Part shown: positions 33,686 through 39,680 of the stretch, one piece after another
Numbering within the stretch: the stretch's first letter is position 1
Layout: every line of letters starts with the position of its first letter
From: Candidatus Bathyarchaeota archaeon
GTDB lineage: Archaea > Thermoproteota > Bathyarchaeia > Bathyarchaeales > Bathycorpusculaceae
Reading direction: 5' to 3'
Assembly: GCA_003151735.1 (NCBI GenBank)
Contig: PLYI01000028.1
Span: 1-39,680 of the forward strand
Length of the DNA: 39,680 bases
Translations under genes and position numbers: made by a program
The notes under the pieces: model-generated
Told to the model about the DNA's origin: nothing
Database searches by the model: none
Seen by the model: only the letters and a program-made list of their open reading frames with translations

Positions 33686-33967
33686 TCAGATTTTGTAATA
33701 CTTCGCGTACAGTATTATGCCAATTGCTAAAATGGCAACGCATGAAACTATCACCACCGCTAAGTCCACAAGAATGGTTAGGCTTCCCAATGGAGCACCT
33801 CTTAAGAACACCGAAGTCAAAGCGTCTGTAACGTAGTAGCTGGGAACGAATTTGCCTGCAATCTGCGCGCCCCCCGAGAGAGAGGCTCCAACGAATGTGC
33901 CGAGGAACAGTTGTGGAAGCACGAACAGGAAGCTTAATGCTGAGAAAATGCCAAAGTGCGGAAGGTG
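33686..33967 (-). pseudogene. C-terminal remnant of ABC-2 type permease
   Basis: The minus strand reads HFGIFSALSFLFVLPQLFLG, then TFVG, then FVPSYYVTDALTSVFLRGAP, then a last membrane helix VDLAVVIVSCVAILAIGIILYAKYYKI and a stop. This is the end of an ABC-2 transporter permease: the P-x-x-Y-x-x-DA-x-x-x-x-F-x-RG segment followed by the final helix. No start and none of the earlier helices are present; upstream sequence breaks up in all frames. No ATPase gene adjoins. Confidence 0.6.
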
Positions 33968-34380
33968 TTGGAATCACCAACTGACTGAGTAATTGGACAA
34001 AATCTTTGACGAATTAGTTTCCCAGACGAAATTTCGAGCTTAAATCCTGGTGACTGCTCCCTTATGATTACAGACCTTTGGGGGTACTTGTTTGACTTTG
34101 ATTGTTGCAACCGGTCTGCAGAATGCAGTTGCAGAAGCCACAACAACAACTTCTCTGGCTCCTGCTGTCATACCATATTAAACATTCGCTTGGGGGAAAG
34201 TTTGTGTAAAAGGCGTTTAGTTTTGAAAGATGCAACAGACGGTGTGCAAAATTCTGTCGTTGCAGTTGCAGCAGTTGCATCTTCTCCCACTCCTGGTCTG
34301 CTCTCAAACTTTTAACGATGTTATGGATAGGATTGCTGAAAAAATTCCTGGGAAAATCGCTAAAACCGCTACGGTCTTGA
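33968..34380. other. degraded region, no intact gene
   Basis: About 400 bp upstream of the permease remnant. Short low-complexity frames rich in Gln, Leu and Thr codons alternate between strands, as expected for decaying coding DNA, but I cannot assign a source. Confidence 0.4.
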
Positions 34381-34677
34381 TTATGTTTTAGCTTCTTTAT
34401 CTTGTATCAATCCTCGTTTCAAAGCCAAGAAAACAAAGAACTGAGAAAACGCTGTAACGACAGCAGCCTCAACAGTATGTACAAGACTAATTTCCTTGAG
34501 ATTGCGTTTTTCAGTTTTACGCCTTTCAGTTATGTAATGCGTTTGCCCTATAGTTTGACTTCCCCTATATTGTGATTGCATCTTAGTCTCTCGGTTTCTG
34601 GTTAGAAGATCAATACTACAAAAATCCCAAGTAACCATCAGACAAAAAGTTCCCTTTTTTAAAATACTTAGGTCCAT
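34381..34677 (-). CDS. small hypothetical protein, doubtful
   Basis: A 98-codon frame. The N-terminal half looks non-coding. The C-terminal half reads KTEKRNLKEISLVHTVEAAVVTAFSQFFVFLALKRGLI, with a single hydrophobic helix and charged flanks, which could be a real small membrane protein starting at an internal codon. It lies in a decayed region, so a remnant is equally likely. Not recognised. Confidence 0.3.
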   Translation of the reverse strand: MDLSILKKGTFCLMVTWDFCSIDLLTRNRETKMQSQYRGSQTIGQTHYITERRKTEKRNLKEISLVHTVEAAVVTAFSQFFVFLALKRGLIQDKEAKT

Positions 34678-34720
34678 TTATGTGCAAGTAGTGAGATATT
34701 TGACGGCTTTTCATAGAAAT

Positions 34721-35077
34721 TTAATCTTTGATTTCTAGTAATTTGCCCAATTCCAATGCACTTTTAATTAAACGTTCAAATGTTTCAAAATCAGTATGTT
34801 GCAGAGTTATCTTCTCAGAGCCAATGTAGTTGTTATTTCTTGCTTGAACAACTAACCTTTCGAAGTCTTCCTCTAAAATATCCCTAGTCATAATCGGCTT
34901 GCCATCGAGCAATCTTAAGCCGCAATTGAGGCAATATTCGAAATCAAACCCTAACACCCTTCCTTTGGAGTTGCCTTCACCAAAATACTTGGTGTCTCTT
35001 GCTAATTTGGTGAACATAACATCGTCGAATTCAACAAATGACACATGGGTTTTTTTCATGTCATGTTTGTGACTCAA
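34721..35077 (-). CDS. hypothetical protein
   Basis: A protein of about 118 residues, soluble and acidic, with CLNCG in the middle (FEYCLNCGLRLLDGKPIMTRDILEEDFERLV). The start used is a TTG at 35077 after an AAGGGTG-type site; an in-frame ATG lies six codons in. A TATA-like CGTTTATATTAAA (minus sense, about 35121-35134) lies 45 nt upstream, supporting a real transcript. I do not recognise the family. It adjoins the virus-derived module and reads away from it. Confidence 0.55.
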   Translation of the reverse strand: MSHKHDMKKTHVSFVEFDDVMFTKLARDTKYFGEGNSKGRVLGFDFEYCLNCGLRLLDGKPIMTRDILEEDFERLVVQARNNNYIGSEKITLQHTDFETFERLIKSALELGKLLEIKD

Positions 35078-35192
35078 CTTAGCACCCTTCTCATGTTATA
35101 CTGCACCTTCATGCGACTTATTTAATATAAACGATAGTACCATTCCAAAAAATTGCAAGTCTGCGCTTCTAAAAAAATTAACGAATTTCATA

Positions 35193-35332
35193 TGCCAACC
35201 TTTGAGGAACCCTACCATTTTCTGTCTGAGGAACAAAAGCGAAATGTAAAGTTTGAAGGCGATATGCTACGGCGAACCACCGACTATAGTGACAATGAAA
35301 TCCATATTTCAATTTTGGAGGCTTTCGCATGA
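35193..35332 (+). pseudogene. small viral-module ORF with frameshift
   Basis: An ATG at 35193 reads MPTFEEPYHF and then runs out of register. One base over, the frame continues LSEEQKRNVKFEGDMLRRTT and ends ILEAFA with a TGA that overlaps the ATG of the next gene. A single base lost in the T-run near 35219-35222 would explain this. The intact form would be a protein of about 46 residues coupled to the downstream gene. Confidence 0.45.
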
Positions 35333-35757
35333 ATGAAGTCTTAGAAAGACGCTTAGAATTCTTAAAGCTCGAAGCTAAAGGCTTCTCCCTTTGCGAGATA
35401 GTGAAGTTACTTAGCGAAAAATACCAAACATCAGAGAGAAACCTCTACTATGATGCAGAAACCCGCGAAACTTGGCAACCCGTTTTAACTCAACTCTTAG
35501 ATCTGGATAAGGCTCGGCTTATGGTGGTTAACCGCTATGACTATCTTTACCGGATGGCAAGCCTTCACTTTCAAACGGCAAGCGAAGCCCAAAAGCCAGT
35601 TTACCTCTCTAAAATGGTGGACATAACCGAGCGCCTCTTGGCTTTGCTGGGGTTAGAGACGCTAAAAGAAAAACAGGATCATAAGACAAAATCAGCCAGG
35701 GCAGCAAATGAGATTGCTGAACTTAAAGTGTTAATGGAAGCAAAAAAGCTTCTGTAA
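35329..35757 (+). CDS. terminase-small-subunit-like or HTH protein of viral module
   Basis: A 142-residue, mostly helical protein. The first 45 residues (ERRLEFLKLEAKGFSLCEIVKLLSEKYQTSERNLYYDA) have the look of a helix-turn-helix as in phage small terminase or packaging-initiator proteins. The rest is a charged coiled region ending LKVLMEAKKLL. Its start overlaps the stop of the preceding small frame. It is followed by the ParB-like and ABC-ATPase/GNAT genes, a set I associate with archaeal proviral regions. The terminase reading is tentative; a transcription regulator is the alternative. Confidence 0.5.
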   Translation: MNEVLERRLEFLKLEAKGFSLCEIVKLLSEKYQTSERNLYYDAETRETWQPVLTQLLDLDKARLMVVNRYDYLYRMASLHFQTASEAQKPVYLSKMVDITERLLALLGLETLKEKQDHKTKSARAANEIAELKVLMEAKKLL

Positions 35758-35798
35758 GCTTATTTTTAACCTAATATATCGATAAGGAGACCTGTTCT

Positions 35799-36360
35799 TT
35801 GGAAAACAAAACTACCCTCAGAGTTCCAGAACCCTATGTCCCACTATTGGAAGATATTCGTCTTTTAACGGCAGACCAGAATAACCCTAACCGCACTACC
35901 CTTAAGCAGCAATAGCAAATTTGGCGTAGCCTGCAAAAATACGGCTGGGCTTACCCAATAATAACCAATAAGGATGGAGTTTATGCTGATGGCGAGCAAA
36001 GAGCTGAAGTATGCAAGCAACATGGCGAATTCTACGCGCCCGTTCTACGCTTACCCGTCAGCGACGTGGACAGACGGATGCTCAGGCAAATCCTCAACAA
36101 GCTCAAGGGCAAACACAGCAAGGAGCTTGATAACGCTGAGTACCTTCGCATACTGCAGTTGGGTGAAAAAGATGATTTGAAGGCGCTTCTTGAATCTGTA
36201 GGCGAGAAATTGCCTGAGGAGTTAGGGCGAACGTGAGGTCTCGTTCTCTATTCCTGAGACCTACGAAATAATCGTAGAGTGTAAGGATGAAGCTAATCAG
36301 AAAAGCATTTTTGAGAAGCTAAAGTTGGAGGGGTATAAGCTACGGATTTTGACATTGTAA
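35799..36360 (+). pseudogene. ParB/Srx-like N-terminal domain gene with in-frame TAG and frameshift
   Basis: A TTG at 35799 with AAGGAG 9 nt before it opens the frame. The product has the ParB N-terminal fold pattern: IRLLTADQNNPNRTTLKQQ, then IWRSLQKYGWAYPIITNKDG, then VYADGEQRAEVCKQHG with the catalytic-like GEQR. Codon 39 (35913-35915) is TAG. The frame otherwise continues to a TGA at 36234. A second frame overlapping it reads EREVSFSIPETYEIIVECKD and ends GYKLRILTL (stop 36358-36360), which looks like the true C-terminus. One nonsense codon and one frameshift make a pseudogene most likely; TAG read-through cannot be excluded. Confidence 0.65.
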
Positions 36361-37022
36361 AGCGTTGGGATCAAGCTGATAGTTTTAGGTCTCAAAGTGT
36401 AGTTGGCAGCTATACGCTCTCTGAAGTCAAATTAGAGAAGCACTTCAAGGGGTCTCTTCCAATTGAGGATGATGCTTGGCAGGTTGGCGTTATCGTTGGT
36501 CGCAGTGGTTCGGGCAAGACAAGTATTGCTAAGCAGCTTTTCCCTGACGCCTACATCCGCGAGTTTGAGTATTCGCATAAGTGTGTGCTCGATGATTTTC
36601 CCGAGAAGCTTGAAACGGGTGAGATAACCAAAACGCTTTGCAGTGTGGGTTTTGCTTCTCCGCCTGACTGGCTCAAAAGCTATGATTGCCTTAGCCAAGG
36701 GGAAAAGATGCGAGTTGACATCGCAAGAGCACTCTGCCTTAACCAGAACCAGATAGTTTTTGATGAGTTCACAAGCGTAGTCGATCGGGAAATAGCTAAG
36801 GTCAGCGCGTTTGCCATCAGCAAAGCTGTTCGCCGATCCAAAAAGAAATTCATAGCAGTAACATGCCACTATGACGTTGTCGATTGGCTTGACCCCGACT
36901 GGGTATTCTCCACAGACACTATGGAGTTTAGCAGAAAAAAAGAAGTCGGCCGCCCATTGAACTCAAAATCCTTCGGTGCGGCCCAAACCTATGGAAAATG
37001 TTTCGGAACTATCACTATCTAA
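36342..37022 (+). pseudogene. ABC-type ATPase domain of an ATPase-GNAT fusion, start lost
   Basis: About 225 codons. Walker A is GRSGSGKTS, the ABC signature is CLSQGEKMRVDIARAL, and Walker B is QIVFDEFTSVVDR, followed by an H-loop-like VTCHYDVVDWL. No membrane segments are present, so it is not a transporter. The frame has no canonical start: ACG at 36342 stands where ATG is expected, just after GGAGGGG. At the end the frame runs into VGRPLNSKSFG and stops, while the -1 frame continues into a GNAT domain (RPPIELKILRCGPNLWKMF). From memory, ATPase-GNAT fusions of this kind occur in phage-like regions. Lost start plus frameshift point to decay. Confidence 0.7.
36935..36942 (+). other. A7-G run at ATPase-GNAT frame switch
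   Basis: AAAAAAAG lies exactly where the reading frame must change by -1 to join the ATPase to the GNAT domain. In the ATPase frame it reads A-AAA-AAA-G, which fits the classical -1 slippery pattern and is also a site for transcriptional slippage or a simple indel. Confidence 0.6.
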
Positions 37023-37411
37023 ACGGTTCCCTAGGTGCAGGAGTTAGATGCTACACCGCAGTCTATCAAGACAAGCCTATTGCATTCATAGCTGTTGCAT
37101 GTGTCAGAATGAAAGCAAGATATTATCGAGTCAGCCGCTTAGTCGTGCTACCGGACTATCAAGGAATCGGCGTTGGCAAACGGCTCCTAAACTTCATAGC
37201 CGAACTCTACAATTCTCAAACAAAGATGCCATTCTACATTCTAACAAGCAATCCTCAGATAATTCGAGGCAATCTCAGCAACTGGAAGATAACCCGTTTT
37301 GGACATGCAAGCAAAGGAAGAGGAAACACAAGGATTAACAACGAAATCCGAAATAGCCTTAAGCCGAAATCGCATAACCGTTTCCATGCAATACGTATCA
37401 AAAATGAATAG
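36941..37411 (+). pseudogene. GNAT acetyltransferase domain, first copy, frame-disrupted
   Basis: The frame reads RSRPPIELKILRCGPNLWKMFRNYHYLNGSL and continues through a GNAT core: RVSRLVVLPDYQGIGVGKRLLNFIAEL, with the acetyl-CoA loop Q-G-I-G-V-G-K. It should be the C-terminal part of the ATPase protein but is in the -1 frame. Compared with the second copy at 38693-39220, it has one extra base near 37360 (CTTAAGCC against CTGAGCC), so its last residues (KPKSHNRFHAIRIKNE) are out of register. Two frame lesions in one gene favour a pseudogene. Confidence 0.65.
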
Positions 37412-37467
37412 TTTCTTAAACACTCGATATAAAACTCAATCTTAAACGCGCAGTATTTGTTTCTTTT

Positions 37468-38661
37468 CTATGGCATTATCATATGTAACTTAGTCAAACA
37501 AACTTGACCAATTGGAACAGTCGCAACAAATTTCGATAATGTTGCCAAGACTCTGATTTCTGAGCGAGCTATCGCAGACTTATGCTTCATCACACATGGG
37601 TTATAAATAAAATTAGTAACAGATTGACCAAAATCAACACCTTTTCTGTTGAGAAATTCTAAATGTTTGTTAAACAGAGCAACCCTCTTAGCCAAATAGA
37701 GCTCAAATTCAGTATCTGGTGCCAAGCCAGACCAAGATTGACAAGACAAAGTATTCAAAAACTTAGTTTGTAACCCACCCGCAGTTTGATAAACATCAAG
37801 CATAAGAAAACAACTTGGTGGCAAAGCGTATAACAATTTAGCGTCTTGATAACTCCTAAAATTCTCTGGCTTCTTCTTAGCCGCAACTACTCTCTCGTTT
37901 GGAGAATACATTAGGCTTGTTGGTTTCAATAAGTCTCTATCAGCAAGAAAATGGTTGGCATTTGCTAATTCAGCATCTCTAGCCCATGCAACATCCACAA
38001 TAATTTTCCATGCTTTCTGCAAAACAAGTTTTAGTCTATCTCTTAATTCCAAATAAGAAAACTTGAACCAGTTGTCGCAAATAAATTTGACATCTTCACT
38101 AAATTTTTCCCACCCTAACGAGAATTGAGATTTCAAATCAGAATTATCGCGTAATAAATATTTAATCGATCGTAAAATTGGAATTGCCCAACGTGCATCT
38201 ACATCTTCTTCAACCAGGAAGCCTTGAATTGAAGATACATACCATGGCACATACTCTAAGGTCATTGCCCACTTCTGATAATCATTTGGTGGCGTTTCTG
38301 AGATTTGCAGGCTGCTGCAATCGTCTCCACCAACCCTGCTGAAGTTCTGAACGCCTGTCGTTTCAAACACTATTGAGGATGTTTTTTCTGAAACCACAAT
38401 TGGATCGTGTAAAAATATTTCTTGATCATCTTTGCTTAGGTTTTTGATTGAAAGCCCGAGGGTTTCACGATGAGTTATTTTCTCATCTACCATTACTACT
38501 AAGTCTATATCAGATAATCCCGGCGCAGTTTGGCTCCCAAAAGTCCCGAATTGATATATTGTTTTTGATGCCCCGACCTGATCTGTTATTTTGAGGTATC
38601 TGTCAAGAGCATCTTGGTAATCTTGCAAGGTCCTGGGTTGAGGCAAATGAGTAAGTTCCAA
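37468..38661 (-). CDS. nucleotidyltransferase-like protein
   Basis: A 397-residue protein. Residues 35-65 read IYQFGTFGSQTAPGLSDIDLVVMVDE, the G-S-x(n)-D-x-D signature of the polymerase-beta nucleotidyltransferase superfamily: the GS helix and two metal-binding aspartates. The remaining 330 residues are helical with conserved-looking tryptophans and are unfamiliar. Family members adenylate or otherwise nucleotidylate small molecules, RNAs or proteins; many stand-alone ones are toxins or antibiotic-modifying enzymes. It is inserted, antisense, between two copies of the GNAT gene. The third catalytic acidic residue is not obvious to me. Confidence 0.65.
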   Translation of the reverse strand: MELTHLPQPRTLQDYQDALDRYLKITDQVGASKTIYQFGTFGSQTAPGLSDIDLVVMVDEKITHRETLGLSIKNLSKDDQEIFLHDPIVVSEKTSSIVFETTGVQNFSRVGGDDCSSLQISETPPNDYQKWAMTLEYVPWYVSSIQGFLVEEDVDARWAIPILRSIKYLLRDNSDLKSQFSLGWEKFSEDVKFICDNWFKFSYLELRDRLKLVLQKAWKIIVDVAWARDAELANANHFLADRDLLKPTSLMYSPNERVVAAKKKPENFRSYQDAKLLYALPPSCFLMLDVYQTAGGLQTKFLNTLSCQSWSGLAPDTEFELYLAKRVALFNKHLEFLNRKGVDFGQSVTNFIYNPCVMKHKSAIARSEIRVLATLSKFVATVPIGQVCLTKLHMIMP

Positions 38662-38692
38662 GTTTTGTACCGCCTTTATTCGTTAAATTCTT

Positions 38693-39220
38693 TTGCGATT
38701 AGATAACCCAGATGCGCTTAAATGGCTTATTACGATTTACGATATATGTATTGTGAATCGGTGCGGCGCTTCCAAGTGGCAGATGTTTCGGAACTATCAC
38801 TATCTAAACGGCTCACTACCTGCAACTGCAAGATGCTACGTTGCAGTCTATCAAGACAAGCCCATAGCGTTCATGGCAGTAGTAAGCATTCGTATGAGGG
38901 CAAAATACTATCGTGTTAGCCGTTTGGTTGTCTTACCTGATTATCAAGGGATAGGTGTTGGAAAACGACTGTTGAGCTTCATAGCCGAGCTTTATACTTC
39001 GCAAACAAAACTTCCATTCTACATTTTAACAAGTAACCCTCAGATTATTCGAGGAGGCATGAAGAATTGGAAAATAACTCGTTTTGGTCATGCAAGCAAA
39101 GGAAAAGAGAACAGCCGTATAAATAATGAAATAAGGTCAAGTCTGAGCCGAAAACGGATAACCGTTTCTATGCAATATGTTTCTGCGAATCCTCAAAAGT
39201 TAGAAACCAGACAATCCTAG
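38693..39220 (+). CDS. GNAT family acetyltransferase, second copy
   Basis: A 175-residue protein from a TTG start, or a shorter form from the ATG before FRNYHYL. It is closely related to the first copy: FRNYHYLNGSL, VYQDKPIAF, YYRVSRLVVLPDYQGIGVGKRLL, PFYILTSNPQIIRG and NWKITRFGHASKG are identical. The acetyl-CoA loop QGIGVGK is intact, and the C-terminus (SLSRKRITVSMQYVS) is in register, unlike copy one. It lacks the ATPase part; its N-terminus (ITIYDICIVNRCGASKW) keeps the short linker to the GNAT core. The substrate is unknown. Its stop overlaps the end of the convergent PadR gene by 4 nt. Confidence 0.8.
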   Translation: MRLDNPDALKWLITIYDICIVNRCGASKWQMFRNYHYLNGSLPATARCYVAVYQDKPIAFMAVVSIRMRAKYYRVSRLVVLPDYQGIGVGKRLLSFIAELYTSQTKLPFYILTSNPQIIRGGMKNWKITRFGHASKGKENSRINNEIRSSLSRKRITVSMQYVSANPQKLETRQS

Positions 39221-39564
39221 TCATTTAATGCAACTAAACTGTCTTCCGTTTTGCAGGTAACGAAAACTGGAATAACAGCTTTTAACTCCACAAAATATGC
39301 CATCAGCAGACTCTGCCCTTTCCTCGTAATTCGGTATTGCTTGCGGGCTTTTCCCAGAACGAACTCCCAGCTTGAACCTATGAGTCCATGTTTCTCTAAA
39401 CGCTTAAGTTCAGGGTATATAGTTGATGCGCCCAATTGTATTCCGAATTTTTTATGCACTGCCTTCAAGATGGCGTAGCCGTATAGTCCGTGGTTGGAAG
39501 TGTCGTTTATGAGGTTAAGCAGGATGCTTTCGAGAATGGCGCCGTGGAAAATTTTTTTGTTCAT
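39217..39564 (-). CDS. PadR-family transcription regulator
   Basis: A 115-residue protein, mostly the PadR winged helix: residues 5-90 include LESILLNLINDTSNHGLYGYAILKAVHKKFGIQLGASTIYPELKRLEKHGLI, then the wing GKARKQYRITRKGQSLL. The Y-x-L-x-R-L-E-x-x-G-L-I core is characteristic. PadR proteins are usually repressors, often of efflux pumps. No target gene lies downstream in the same orientation within the window; it faces the GNAT gene. An 8-bp inverted repeat 40-70 nt upstream may be its own operator. Confidence 0.93.
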   Translation of the reverse strand: MNKKIFHGAILESILLNLINDTSNHGLYGYAILKAVHKKFGIQLGASTIYPELKRLEKHGLIGSSWEFVLGKARKQYRITRKGQSLLMAYFVELKAVIPVFVTCKTEDSLVALND

Positions 39565-39603
39565 AATTTTTGCTCCATAAACTGTTTCAAAACTTAAACT
39601 AAC

Positions 39604-39633
39604 TATATCTTAAGAGTGAAGATTAAAGATATA
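39604..39633. promoter_or_regulatory. inverted repeat upstream of PadR gene
   Basis: TATATCTT (39604-39611) and AAGATATA (39626-39633) are perfect 8-bp inverted arms 14 bp apart, 40-70 nt before the PadR start. They are a candidate autoregulatory site overlapping the promoter. Confidence 0.45.
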
Positions 39634-39680
39634 AAACCATGCTGTAGTCAAGCAACTACAACAACCAACAAAACAAACAC

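Noticed and set aside
33505..33831. A 108-codon plus-strand frame starting MSKSAKQVKKRI
   Set aside because: More than half is antisense to the ABC-2 permease remnant, and the remaining lysine-rich part is too short to call.

Overview
The window looks archaeal and most resembles a mesophilic anaerobe of the Bathyarchaeia/Thermoproteota type. This lineage call is inferred from gene content, not proven. Supporting signs are TATA-like boxes 30-60 nt upstream of many starts, several stand-alone Lrp/AsnC effector domains, a Bat-type HTH_10 regulator, an archaeal-looking RNase P RNA, and anaerobe genes (hybrid cluster protein, radical SAM, CDGSH protein).

Region 1 (about 1-7650) is an integrated mobile element. 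A 24-bp sequence at the left edge recurs at 7625-7648 with two mismatches, and the right copy is the 3' end of the RNase P RNA gene (minus strand, 7621-7930). The element therefore appears to use rnpB as its attachment site. It carries a tyrosine integrase beside the right site, an HUH-type rolling-circle Rep-like protein divergent from a winged-helix regulator, structured DNA on both sides of the replication block, and cargo: a HEPN-like protein, a PD-(D/E)XK/zinc-ribbon protein, and a two-gene unit pairing a small protein starting MKIRSDYVTNSSS with a radical SAM/SPASM-like enzyme.

Region 2 (7650-29640) is mostly ordinary chromosome. In order it holds two ammonium transporters, an APC permease preceded by a coupled 44-aa ORF, and a kdpABC potassium pump bracketed by two stand-alone RAM-domain proteins and followed by a CBS protein. 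Next come a third RAM protein, a full Lrp regulator, a TIM-barrel-like hypothetical, MarC, a NosD-like relic and a CDGSH/thioredoxin-like pair. The region ends with a methionine unit (HTH-CBS regulator divergent from metY-metX-metW) and tRNA-Gly(GCC). An imperfect repeat of about 75-80 nt occurs at 7998-8079 and, inverted, at 22706-22778.

Region 3 (29640-35100) has a secreted stalk protein, a frameshifted secreted protein, hcp with an 18-bp palindromic operator candidate and a Bat-type regulator, then a decayed stretch with the C-terminal remnant of an ABC-2 permease.

Region 4 (35190-39220) looks like a decaying virus-derived module: a terminase-small-subunit-like ORF, a ParB-like gene with an in-frame TAG and a frameshift, an ABC-type ATPase without a canonical start, and a GNAT domain joined to it across an A7 run. 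A second, intact GNAT copy lies about 1.8 kb downstream, with a nucleotidyltransferase-like gene between the two. A PadR regulator closes the window.
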